Assembly (NCBI RefSeq): GCF_016802725.1
Contig: NC_052669.1
Coordinates: 10,811,770-10,875,769, forward strand
Length of the DNA: 64,000 bases
Origin: Solenopsis invicta
Taxonomy: Eukaryota; Arthropoda; Insecta; Hymenoptera; Formicidae
Direction: 5' to 3'
In this document: piece by piece, positions 52,656 through 63,644 of the stretch
Numbering within the stretch: the stretch's first letter is position 1
Layout: every line of letters starts with the position of its first letter
Program-made: the position numbers and the translations under genes
The notes under the pieces: generated by a model
Database searches by the model: none
Seen by the model: only the letters and a program-made list of their open reading frames with translations
What the model was told of the DNA's origin: nothing

Positions 52656-53095
52656 ATACAGGGTGTCAGATGAAGTTCACTTGTGGTCTCGTGGGTAGAG
52701 CAAGTAAAACTGAGCAGAAATGTTCTGTACCATTTTTTATTATTTACAACGGACAGGATCCGATAGCGCACGGTACGATAACCCATCAATCAATCATCTT
52801 GACTTATCTAATCCAACCAACGAAAAAACTCTAGGCATTGGCCGTGAGTGGTAGTGTGCTATCGGTCCCGTGTGCTATCGGGATCCGCCCATTCGCAACA
52901 GTTATCGAGATAAAAAGAAATTAATATAGTCAGCAAATGAGCGCGTACTCTCCCTGCCCACCGCACGCGGGAACCGCCTATTGGTTGCCAAATTATAAGC
53001 AGCCGCGGCAGACGGCGTGGTAAGAAGGGAGAAGCAGCAATGGCTGTCTTACCCTTCACACCGCGTCGCTTGTCGCGGCTGCCAATGATTTGACG
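52656..53095. mobile_element. Snapback element (CAGGGTGTCAG) with nested MITE
   Basis: The left arm starts CAGGGTGTCAGATGAAGTTC. A subfamily 2 MITE (52756-52886) interrupts it. GCAGCCGCGGCAGACGGCGT and its degraded mirror near 53080 form the centre, so the right arm is mostly lost. Confidence 0.65.
52756..52886. mobile_element. MITE, subfamily 2, copy 2
   Basis: The ends are GGATCCGATAGCGCACG and CTATCGGGATCC; closely similar to 52495-52628. Confidence 0.85.
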
Positions 53096-53525
53096 ATCGA
53101 GGATCGTGCGTTGACTTGGCAGAGGACGGACGCATTAGAAGATAGCTCTGTTATCTTAAAGAATAATCCGAGATTAGCCTAATTGCACTAAGTTAATTAA
53201 TTTATCATTTCTTCTAAATGAAAGAGAGGTAATGAGGAAGTTGGAAGTTCTGTCACAGAGAGCTGCAGATCGAGCATTTGTTGGTTTTTCAAGTGGAAAC
53301 TAAGTCACCGCCATCTTCCACTTCCATTTTGGAAGACTGTTCTAACGAACCACAAAAAAGGCTGTAAATCCTCCATTTTGTAAAAGAACACAAAGTCCAA
53401 GAATTTAGAGAAATGTCGTCCTTTTTACACATTGCATCAGCCATTGCATGGGCCACCATGGAGAAATAAAAGGATCGCTGCACCTTGCGTCGAATTTACT
53501 GAAGATGAGTCTTTCACAACGAGGA
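53096..53525. other. No gene recognised
   Basis: Less AT-rich than its surroundings and not visibly repeated here, so it may be original host sequence. Short open frames only. Confidence 0.4.
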
Positions 53526-53660
53526 GGGTTCCGATAGCGCACATCCCGATAGCCCACCAACCAATCATCTTGATTTATCTAACCCAACCTACGGAAAATC
53601 TCTAGGCATCTGCCATTGTGAGTGGTTTGTGTGCTATCGGGATGTGCGCTATCGGGACCC
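53526..53660. mobile_element. MITE, subfamily 2, copy 3
   Basis: GGTTCCGATAGCGCACATCC and CTATCGGGACCC ends with the shared core. From 53661 to 54067 I see no gene. Confidence 0.85.
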
Positions 53661-54067
53661 GCCGCTCACAACGTGGCATCAATCTAAAACGATCAGACGA
53701 AACGAGTCGAATTCCACACACGTGGGCCGGTGAGTCTCTCCTGGTATATTTTGGCAATATATTGTTTGATTGATTTGTGTTAAAAAAAAACTTTTTTTGG
53801 TATTTGTGATATGATGCGTGTCTGATTCCTTCATAAAAGGGGAAAAAAAATTTTGTTAGAAAATATTCATATAATACATGCATTAAATTATTTTAAAAGA
53901 GAACAAGAATCTTGGTCGAGATCTTTCAATTTGGAATTCAATTTCGTTGGCTGGATGGGCTGGAAATATTTTATGTGCTCCTTTAGAAAGAATAAAAGAA
54001 AAGAAAAGTAAAGAGAGATGTTTTTCCTAAAGATATTACTAATCATTTATACTAATATCTATGCTAT

Positions 54068-54230
54068 CTCATCCCAGCAAACATCACGTTACATGTAACG
54101 TAAATGTTAGTTATAATTTTTTACTCAACAATGTAATTGTTATATAACACACTCGTTATATAACAGTTACATTGTTAAGTGGAAAATTACAACTAACATT
54201 TACGTTACATGTAACGTTGTGTTTGGTGAG
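54068..54230. mobile_element. Foldback MITE (CTCATCCCAGCAAACA ends)
   Basis: CACGTTACATGTAACGTAAA and its mirror at 54200-54220 form the arms; the loop is AT-rich. From 54231 to 54778 I see no gene. Confidence 0.75.
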
Positions 54231-55149
54231 ATTTTTGATAAAGATAAGTTCGCATTTACATTAAATCATTTTGGAATATTCATGTGCTTGCGTACCTTTG
54301 TGTTTGCTGCACTTTGATATAGTTATTGTATAATATCTAGTAAATAACAGATGGTATTAATTGATTTTGTTCTTATGGATTTTGAACTTTGGCAATTTTA
54401 AATTGACATATTGATAGCAAAATTCATATACAAATAATGGGATCCAGTAAGTACTTCCTTATATAAGCTAAGTAATTTACGGATTTTATGGTAAGGACAC
54501 CTGCTAATTTTCATGATATTATTACAATTTGTGGCTTGACTTTACCGCTTACCGCTAGTGCGATTACCTTTTAAATAAGTAAGTAAATTAATATTGATTT
54601 TCTTGTGTCCACGGACATAGTTGGAGCTTGGAATTTAAATTTTATTTGATCTGAACATCCTTGAGACATTTGTGATGAGGCAAACATATTCTGGTATCTG
54701 TTGCTACCTCAGTGAACTGTGATATTATATAGATTTATACTTTTAGAATTTTAAATAGACTTTTCCTTAACAGGATGAGATCCCAATCAGGACACAATAT
54801 TTAAAAAATGTTTTTAAAAACATTTAAAAAACATTTTTAAAAACATTTATAAAAACATTAAAAATAATGGATAAGTGCCCTTTCTTTTCATTAAAAAAAA
54901 TGTTTATTTTAACATTAAAAAAATGTTTTTCAAATATTATAAAAACGTTTTTAAAACATTTAAAGAAAACATTTATTAAACGTAAAGAAACGTTCTTTTT
55001 AACGAAGCATAAATGAGCAAAACAATATTTAAAAAAAACTTGCAATAAAAAAATTTTTCAAAAACGTTAAAATTAGTGGATTTACACTCCTTTTTATATT
55101 AAACAATTTTTTTTAATATTGAGATTTTTTTCTTAAGAATTTTTTTCTC

Positions 55150-55226
55150 GGAAATTTCCACGCGGTCACCTATCCAAGTTGCGACTAGTGAACGTTGCTT
55201 GACTTTTATGATCGCTGCGAACTGAT
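55150..55226 (-). repeat. 5S-rRNA-like module, copy 2
   Basis: Minus strand: CGCAGCGATCATAAAAGTCA, CAACTTGGATAGGTGACCGC and GTGGAAATTT. More decayed than the copy at 11815-11896, but with the same flanks. Confidence 0.5.
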
Positions 55227-55343
55227 CCCTCGTGATGATCTGTAAACACTTTGTGTTCATGCATGTACATCACTGATAGATTAGGTCAATATGTTATCAA
55301 AAAGACAAAATATATATAATTAAAGTATATTATTTATTTAAAT

Positions 55344-55813
55344 ATACAGGGTGTCAGGTAACTACCGCCCGTGGTTTCGTGGATTGATAAATCAAATAAA
55401 ACTGAGCAGAAAAGTTCTTTACCATTTTTTAATATTTGCCATAGTTAACGAAAAAAAAAATTAATAAAGTCTGCGAATAAGCGCGTATCACCGCGCGCAA
55501 GGACCGCTCGCCGGTCGCCGAGACATAGGCAGCCGCGGCTGTAGGCGCGGCGCTGTGCGGTGAGGAGGGAAAAACAGCTACTGCTTTTCCTTCCTCACCG
55601 CACAGCGCCGCGCCTACAGCCGCGGCTGCCTATGTCTCGGCGACCGGCGGGCGGTCCTTGCGCGCGGTGATACGCGCTTATTCGCAGACTTTATTAATTT
55701 TTTTTTGTTAACTATGACAAATATTAAAAAATGGTACAGGACTTTTTTTCTCAGTTTTACTTGATTTATCAATCCACGAAACCACGGGCGGTAGTTACCT
55801 AACACCCTGTATA
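55344..55813. mobile_element. Snapback element (CAGGGTGTCAGG), complete
   Basis: Arms 55344-55580 and 55585-55813 are nearly perfect reverse complements, including GGTAACTACCGCCCGTGG and the GGCAGCCGCGGCTGTAGGCG centre, with almost no loop. It is flanked by TA. Confidence 0.88.
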
Positions 55814-56694
55814 CGAGTATAAGTTAATTTTTTACTGATTTTATATATATCGTATAAGTTAATTTTTTACTGATTTTCATAGATGTTATTGAAATATTTT
55901 TTAAACAAATTTTAAATTTAATAATAATTGAAAAATAAAGAGCTTAAATGTTAAATAAATAATAAATAAACATAATTTTATAGAGATGAAAAATAAGTAA
56001 AAAAATTAATATTAAATAAACATTAAATAAATATTAAATGAACATGTAACAAATGCTTATTAAAATCATTTCTTCAATTAAATAATTCATGAAAAATAAA
56101 TACTTAAACAATATTAAATAAATATTTAAAAAATGTTTATTAAAAAAAAATAATAAATATTAAATTAATATTCAATAAATGTAAAATTAATGTTTTTGAA
56201 ATTGTTGTTTTAAATAAAAAATTAATATAAAATGAATATTAAATAAATGTTAAGTAAATGTTAAATTAATGTTTTATAAACGGTTTTTTAAATAAAAAAT
56301 TAATGTAAAATAAATATTAAATTGATGTTGAATAAATATTAAATTAATGTTTTTAAAACACGTTTATTCAAATAAAATTTAATGTGAAATAAATATTAAA
56401 TTAATATTGAATAAATGTTAAATTGATGTTTTTAAAAAATGTCTTTTTAAATGATAAATTAATGTGAAATAAATATTAAATTAATGTTTAATAAATTTTA
56501 AATTAATATTTTTTAAAAATGTTTTTTTAAATAAAAAATTAATGTAAAATAAATATTAAATTAATGTTTAATAATGGTTAAATTAATGTTTTTAAAAAAT
56601 GTTTTTTTAAATAAAAAATTAATGTGAAATAAATATTAAATTAATGTTTAATAAACGTTAAATTAATGTTTTTAGAAAATGTTTTGTAACAAAC

Positions 56695-57156
56695 CGCCTT
56701 TCCGCCGAAGTGCAGCTGTACCGCGCGTGCGTCTACGGCCGTGGCCGCGGCCTTCAGCAAGGCTACGGTACCAGCGCGTCAACAAGGATTCCGAGAATCT
56801 CGGCTCGGAATCCCGCGCACCTGTAAATAAACACCGTGTAAGATACCGCGTTTAAACGCCGACCGTTCCGAATCTCGCGTATACATACCGTCCTTCCGTC
56901 CGCGCGTTCTGATTTTCGTTTGTCCGTCCGCACGTAAATTCTAAGCTTTGTTACGTCCGTCCGAGCGTCACCGCCATCCGTCCGTCCGCGCGCCGTGGCC
57001 AGAACGCCACGCTTTTGTATTGAACCGACCGTACGCGAAATAAAGATTCACTTATTTATCCAACAACACCAGTCTAGTTCTCTTGGCGACTTCAGTCCGC
57101 GTCCTCGTCCGCCGAACCCACGCCGCCCCGTGCGCGGAAAAAGACAGGTCGTTACA
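56695..57156 (+). mobile_element. Solo LTR, 462 bp
   Basis: Begins TGTAACAAACCG, ends GGTCGTTACA, and is flanked by a 4-bp duplication GTTT (56691-56694, 57157-57160). GC-rich in an AT-rich host element. AATAAA lies at about 57040. It shares CGTCCGTCCGCGCG words with the Gypsy LTRs above but is a different family. The 62-codon frame is not a gene. Confidence 0.85.
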
Positions 57157-57554
57157 GTTTTTTTAAATGAAAAATTAATGTGAAATAAATATTAAATAAA
57201 CGTTAAATAAACATTTTCCCAAATCATTATTTTAAATATTTAATTAATGTTAAATAAACATTTAATAAATATTTAATAAATATTTTTGTTATAATGAATT
57301 GTACAATGAAAAATTAATATTAAATAAATATTAAAAAAACATTTAAAAAATATTGTGTGCTGATTGGGATCTTGCAGCAATTGCTTAGATCTCTATTCAA
57401 TTCAATTTGTGCAAGAGTTGGTTATCATTTATATTTATTTTCTAATACCCATAAAAAGTGAAATTTCTGTTTAATTTTGATAGTTATGCTGTACATTATA
57501 ATTTTACGCGGGAAATTTCCGAAGAAGAATTCCCGAGATTCTTTTCTTTGCAAA

Positions 57555-57820
57555 AAATGTTTTCCAAAATGTTACAAAAATATTGTTTTGTTCATTGAAA
57601 TTATGTGGTGTAATAATATTTATGTGAATATTTTGGAAAAATTTATAACATTGTTGCTGAGATGTTTTAATGCAATATTTCAAAAAACGGACATTTTAAT
57701 GTTGCTGCAATCTTTCAGCAATGCTGCAGCAATGTTTTGCAATCAAAATGCAATATTACAATGTTTCAATAAAATTATTCTGCAATGTTCCTGCAATCTC
57801 TTTGTGCTGTATGGATAACA
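57555..57820 (+). repeat. Dispersed repeat, inverted match of 11535-11795
   Basis: GCAAAAAATGTTTTCCAAAA to CTCTTTGTGCTGTATGG. The frame over it is not a protein. Confidence 0.65.
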
Positions 57821-57831
57821 TCCCACATAGC

Positions 57832-58695
57832 ACGTAATATTGCAGTGATATCACAGCAATATCACTTTTTTATTGCAATATTACAAATAAAATATTGCAG
57901 AAATATCACAAAATATTACTGTGATATCATAGTAATATCAAAATGTCCGCAAAAACGCATCACAGTAATATTACTGTAATATTTTACAATATTTCTGTGA
58001 TGTTTATTCTGTGATATTTAAATAATATTGCAAGAAATTAAATAAATGAATTATTTTAATTTTTTTATTTTTATTGTTATTCTTAATATTATTTTCATAT
58101 TGTTACATGTAATATATATTAGACATAGAAAAAAATAATTATATTTATTAAAACAGAATACAATAATGTAAACGTAATAAATATTTAATTTACAAAAAAT
58201 ATCTCTTGTGTCTTTTTTCATTTTTGTTAAATAAGATTTAATTTGAATTATAATTTTAATTTATGTTCAAGATTAAATAACAATACAAAATGTTATTTAC
58301 ATGTAAAAATATAAAATTTTATATGGAACAGCGTTCCACACACACGTCACGTTGGGAAAAGAATTAGGACAAGTATTTGTCTCCAAATTACAACACGCAA
58401 TAATTTTCCTTAAAATCTCATTGAAGTGTGAGCTAGTGAGTCGGCCGCGGTGGCGTCTAGATATAACACCTGTGGTTGCATTCGACTCACGGGAAGGTCT
58501 CCAGCGGCGCGGCCACCTAACGGTGGTGCTAGCACTCAGTTGTTTGCGTAGAGTTTTATACATATGGCGGGACCGCATAGCAGCTATGCACGCGCTCGCT
58601 TGTTTCGTCGTATGTTGTGACGATCGGTGACCGAGCCGCAACATTACATGCATACATATAATTAATAAACATTGTAAAATACTTAATTAATGATG

Positions 58696-58780
<85 letters not shown>

Positions 58781-59399
58781 ATCATATTTTTTAATAGAAT
58801 TAAAAAAGTAAAGTAAAGTCTAAAGAAAAATTTGTTGGAAATTTAATATTTTAATTAACTTGAAAAAACCTTTACTGTGGTGTATAATAGTCTAATCAAT
58901 ATTAATGAATAAACTATTTTACAAAATAATGTACCAAGCAGTAAATATTAAACGACGTAAAAATGTATATTTTTTTCAAAAACTTAAATATACCTTAAAA
59001 TATTTATTGCCAAGTGAATAATAAATATGTATTGACAAAACTTTTTGTAACATTTTCTTTAAAAAAATTCTTCATCATAAAAATTTTTAAAAATTAAAAT
59101 CGATTTTTGTGCTCCTGTAAAAATTATAAATGACAATAAGACAAATAAAAAGGTTTTTCTGTAATTTTTAATAAAATCATTATTGATCGAGTTGTAAAGC
59201 GATAATGAAATTGATAGATTACATAGAAGAACGTACATTAGTTTATATATACAGTTTAAAGGGATAAACTAAGTAAATATCTAAAACAATAATAAAGTTA
59301 ATTAATTCTTTTTCATAACTTTCACTTTTATTTCACGAAAGGGCAAAGACATTATTATTTTATTTAAGTAGTAAGTTGATTTCTTTTTCAGGATACTAA
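57832..59399. mobile_element. CCCACATAGCACG element, unit 1 (3' truncated)
   Basis: Starts CCCACATAGCACGTAATATT, then a zone of ATATCACAGTAATATT-type words, an AT-rich zone and a GC-rich block (58435-58640), followed by a TA microsatellite (58697-58780). It is cut off directly at unit 2. Confidence 0.8.
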
Positions 59400-61415
59400 C
59401 CCACATAGCACGTAATATTGCAGTGATATCATAGCAATATCACTTTTACATTGCAATATTACAAATGAAATATTGCAGAAATATCACGAAATATTACTGT
59501 GATATCACAGTAATATCAAAATGCCCGCGAAAACGCATCACAGTAATATTACTGTGATATTTCATAGTAATATTACTGTAATATTTCACAATATTTCTGT
59601 GATGTTTATGTGATATTTAAATAATATTGCAAGAAATTAAATAAATAAATTATTTCAATTTATTTTATTTTTATTCTTAATATTATTTTCATATTGTTAC
59701 ATGTAATATATATTAAACATAAAAAAAATAATTATATTTATTAAAACAGAATACAATAATGTAAACGTAATAAATGTTTAATTTAAAAAAAAAATCTCTT
59801 GTATCCTTTTTCATTTTTGTTAAAAAAGATTCAATTTGAATTATAATTTTAATTTATGTTCAAGATTAAATAACAATACAAAATATTATTTACATGTAAA
59901 AATATAAAATTTTATATGGAACAGCGTTCCACACGTACCCCTTAAGAAAAAATTGATAAACTTGTTTCAATAAACTGATTACTAATCAGTAACTGACAAA
60001 ATATAATCAGTTACTGATTAGTAATCAGTTTATTGAAACAAGTTTATCAACTTTTTTTTCAGGGGACGTTACATTGGGAAAAAAATTAGAACAAGTATTC
60101 GTTTCCAAATTACAACAAGCAACGATTTTCTTTAAAATCTCACTGAAGTGTGAGCTAGTGAGTCGTGGTGAGCAGTGGTGAGCCGGCCCGGTCGGCCGCA
60201 GTGGCGTCTAGATATAACACCTGTGGCTGCACTTGACTCACGAGAAGGTCTCCAGCGGCGCGGCCACCTAGCGGTGGTGCCAGCACTCACTTGTTTGCGT
60301 GGAGTCTTATACACACGGCGGGACCGCATAGCGGCTGTGCACGCGCTCGCTTGTTTCGTCGTATGTTGTGACGGTCGGTGACCGAGCCGCAACATTATAT
60401 ACATACATATAATTAATGAACATTGTAAAATACCTAATTAATGATAGAATATATATAATCATATTTTTTAATAAAGTTGAAAAAAAAGTGAAATCTAAAG
60501 AAAAATTTGTTGGAAATTTAATATTTTAATTAACTTGAAAAACCTTTTACTGTGGTGTATAATAGTCTAATCAATATTAATGAATAAACTATTTCACAAA
60601 ATAATGTACCGATCAGTAAATATTAAATGACATAAAAATGTATATTTTTTTAAAAACTTCTAAATATACTTTGAAATATTTATTGCCAAGTGAATAATAA
60701 ATGTGTATTAACAAAACTTTTTGTAAACATTTTTTTTTTAAATTCCTCATGATAAAAATTTTTAAAAATTAAAATCAATTTTGTGCTCCTGTAAAAATTA
60801 TAAATGGCAATAAGACAAATACAAAGGTTTTTTGTAATTTTTTAATAAAATCAGTATTGATCGAGTTGTAAAGCAATAATTAAATTGATAGATTACATAG
60901 AAGAGCGTACATTATAGTTTATACATATATACAGTTTAAGGAATAAACTAAGTAAATATCTAAACTAATAATAAAGTTAATTAATTTTTTTTCTTAACAT
61001 TTACTTTTATTCCACGAAATGGTAAAGACATAATTATTTTATTTGTAAGTTGATTTCTTCTATAGAATACCGAAATTACCAAGAATATTAAGGATACTAA
61101 AAATATCGAAATTAATCAAAGAGATACTGACGTTGCATTAATAAGACATAATAAAAACGTCATTTGACATTACCTTGTTCTTTGAAATTAAATATTGCAA
61201 CAATATATTGCAATGATATCATTGGAATATTTTAATGTTATTATCACTGTGTAATATCACAATAATATTTCTGTGATATCAGTGGAATATTTCAATGTCA
61301 TTATCACTGTGTAATATCACAGTAATATTTCTGTGATATTTCACAGTAATATGTAATATTTCTGTGATATTGCAATGATTCTGTGATATCACAGAAATAT
61401 TACGTGCTATGTGGG
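59400..61415. mobile_element. CCCACATAGCACG element, unit 2 (complete)
   Basis: Same order as unit 1 at an offset of 1568 bp, plus a 128-bp-scale foldback insertion (about 59937-60065, TGATAAACTTGTTTCAATAA and mirror), and a right end AATATTACGTGCTATGTGGG at 61415 that mirrors the left end. The 68-92-codon frames over the GC block (58352-58630, 60175-60381) appear on both strands and are not convincing genes. Confidence 0.8.
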
Positions 61416-61679
61416 AAAATTACCAAGAATATTATGGATACTGAAAATATCAAAATTAATCAAAGAGATAGTGACGTTGCATTAATAAGACATAATAGAA
61501 ACGTCATTTGACATTACTTTGTTTTTGGGATTAAATATTACAACAATATATTACAATGATATTACTGAAATATTTTAATGTCATTATCATTGTGTAATAT
61601 CACAGTAATATTTCTGTGATATTTTACAGTAATATGTAATATTTTTGTGATATCACAGAAATATTACGTGCTATGTGGG
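61416..61679. repeat. Extra right end of the CCCACATAGCACG element
   Basis: Repeats the last about 270 bp of unit 2 (from ATTACCAAGAATATTA) and again ends TACGTGCTATGTGGG. No gene from here to 61980. Confidence 0.8.
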
Positions 61680-61981
61680 ATCTTATAATTTATAACTTTT
61701 TATAATTTACAACGTCTTATAATTTATAATATTATAGAAACTCTCAAAGTGTATTATTTTTTGGAATAAATCTGCTCGTTAAAGCCTTATTATTAATCTT
61801 TATAAATAATTTTATTATAATAAATAATTTATTAAATGTTTTTATTAATTTTGTATTAATAAAAAGTTGCTTAATTTTATTAGTATATGTAAGTACATTA
61901 ATATTAATTAATTTAAAATATACTAAAGATAATGTAATTGTAAAATATAATAGCAAAAAGTTTAAAAAAAAGTAAAAAAAA

Positions 61982-62053
61982 ATTTGATACTGTGGAGATT
62001 TGAACCCGGTCTGCCACAAAGGAAAAAATGTAACTCTACAACTAAGCCTTCTC
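61982..62053 (-). ncRNA. tRNA-like Pol III unit (SINE head or tRNA pseudogene)
   Basis: On the minus strand, GGCTTAGTTGTAGAG has the look of a tRNA A box and GGGTTCAAATCTCC that of a B box, about 35 bases apart. The ends GTGGGTG and TCTCCAC can form a weak acceptor stem. A run of nine T follows within about 20 bases, a Pol III terminator. The anticodon arm does not fold cleanly, so it is not a standard tRNA. Confidence 0.5.
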
Positions 62054-62402
62054 ACCCACGACGCTCTCTTGGATAGTGGTTCAAGATTCTAGTACTTAAC
62101 ATACGAACGTCCAAATGTTAAACTTTAATTGCAATTTTCTTAAAAAGTAAGGCCCATTCACGCTAACCCTTTTACACTTTTAATATACTTGTTCTCCCCT
62201 TTCGAATGAGCTATGATTCATTTCTTTGGTATTTTACAGTTCTTGCTTACTCCTTGTTAGTGAAAGGATATTTACCGGAAACTGTGCTAGCAGGAAAATT
62301 TATTAACAAACGGATGGAGCAAGGTCAAACATTTTTTGCCTTCTTTGTATAAATAAAATTTACACCCTTACTTTGCTTATCCCATTGATTTAGAGAACTG
62401 TG

Positions 62403-63510
62403 AGACATGGATACGACTTTGGGCATGGATGCGGTTGAATCGAGGTTGGATTCTGATATCAATATAGCCTTCAAGAGATTGATTTCTTGCAAAAAATTGG
62501 ACTTTGAAGAAGTGGACATCTACACAGATGGATCAAGGAGGTCGATTGTGTATCATGTAACTAGAGTGAAAATGACAAAAGTGAACAAATTTACTAGAGT
62601 ATTTATAATTGCATTGGTCAATACCTAGTGAATTTGCTCACTTTTGTAATTTTCACTCTAGTTACATGATATACAATCGACTCCATGATCCGTGGGTTCG
62701 GGAAATGATAACACATTGGATAACGTGCCAATTTCCAATAATTACATAGTGGGTTGCTCGATGTAGATCCCCAAACTTAGGATAAAGGGTAAATATAAAT
62801 TAGACTTATTCACCTCCTTCTTTTCGGCGGAGGCTGTGGCAATTGGGAAAGCATTGGAATTGGTTTGTCAGAATGGCTTGAGAGCTGTAAATATACTATA
62901 TGTACGATTCAAGGAGCACATTAAATGCTATTGAATCATGTTGTAGGGGAAGTTACAACTCTTATATTAAATTACTAGATCCTATTATCATAGATTTATT
63001 TTATTGAATAATTGCCTTAATGAAAAATAATTATCTGTTGTTAAGATTCACATGGTGTCTGGCTCACAAAGATATAACCGGCAATGAGATAGCTGACGCG
63101 TTGGCAAAAAAGGGGTCGAGAGTTGGAACTCCGATTATTAATAAGATCGCCTTTAAGGAGGGCATAGGATGTTTACTTAATAATTATCTAACGATGGATA
63201 GTTACTACTTTGATTCTATAGTGAAAGGAACTGGTAAATATTATTTCGACCATTTTAAAAATGTGAATCTTGGATGCCTTAAAAAATTTAAATTAAATAG
63301 AGGTTTATTTGGAATCTGCTAAAATAATTACGGATTTGGTCTTTACTAGAAAAATTAAACACAAACATTGAGATTGGTAGAATCCCGGGCATGCTTTTGA
63401 GGAGCTGAGGTACAGGATGTTAATCATATTTTCTGGGCTTGTCCCCACTTAAATAAAGTCTCCAAGTTAATAATAAAGAAATTAATGAAACTAGGCCTCT
63501 CTGTGGAATA
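62403..63510 (+). pseudogene. Non-LTR retrotransposon relic, RNase H region
   Basis: Fragments in order: DFEEVDIYTDGSR (about 62508-62540), the first RNase H motif; SAEAVAIGKALEL (about 62830), the second; FTWCLAHKDITGNEIADALAKK (63047-63112), the third and fourth; and DVNHIFWACP (about 63420), the usual tail block. Stops and frame changes separate all of them. An inverted duplication (62542-62680) interrupts the first part and a MITE (63511-63644) the last. Order and motifs fit the C-terminal RNase H of insect R1/Jockey-like elements. The reverse transcriptase is missing from the window. Confidence 0.75.
62525..62695. repeat. Inverted duplication inside the RNase H relic
   Basis: GGTCGATTGTGTATCATGTA and its mirror at 62660-62680 form long arms around about 62610. 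The pairing continues into the coding flank (GATCAAGGAGG against CTCCATGATC). Confidence 0.75.
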
Positions 63511-63644
63511 GGGATCTGATAGCGCACGGTGCGATAGCCCACCAACCAATCATCTTGACTTATCTAACCTAACCAACGGAAAAACTCTAGGTATTGGCCG
63601 CTGTGAGTGGTGGTGTGCTATCAGTCCCGTGTACTATCGGGATT
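63511..63644. mobile_element. MITE, subfamily 2, copy 4
   Basis: GGGATCTGATAGCGCACGG and ACTATCGGGATT ends with the shared core CCAACCAATCATCTTGACTT. Confidence 0.85.

Larger units (their letters stand above)
24818..52656. mobile_element. Snapback MITE split by a 27-kb hAT insertion
   Basis: The left arm (24818-25160: AGGATGTCCCAGACC..., TATTAAAGTCAGCCGAATAA) and the right arm (52246-52656: TCTGACTTTAATATTTTA..., GATCTGAGACACCTTGTATA) are reverse complements of each other. They are now 27 kb apart, so this was one small element before the hAT copy landed in it. The right arm also holds a 110-bp tandem duplication and a small MITE. Confidence 0.8.
54779..57371. mobile_element. AT-rich TIR element (GATCCCAATCAG ends)
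   Basis: GATCCCAATCAGGACACAAT at the left mirrors ATTGTGTGCTGATTGGGATC at the right. It contains the AACGTTTTT repeat, a 5S-like module, a snapback MITE, a long stretch of TTAATGTGAAATAAATATTA-type words (about 55870-57350) and a solo LTR. No transposase. Confidence 0.65.

Noticed and set aside
53096..54067. Possible host exon with a GGTGAGT donor near 53730
   Set aside because: The flanking frame is too short and broken by a MITE; there is no acceptor or homology to support it.
58297..58653. Frames over the GC block in the CCCACATAG elements, on both strands and in both units
   Set aside because: The two copies preserve GC content more than a single reading; lengths differ and no start is shared with confidence.
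61982..62053. Functional tRNA gene
   Set aside because: The acceptor and anticodon stems are imperfect, so only a tRNA-like unit is reported.
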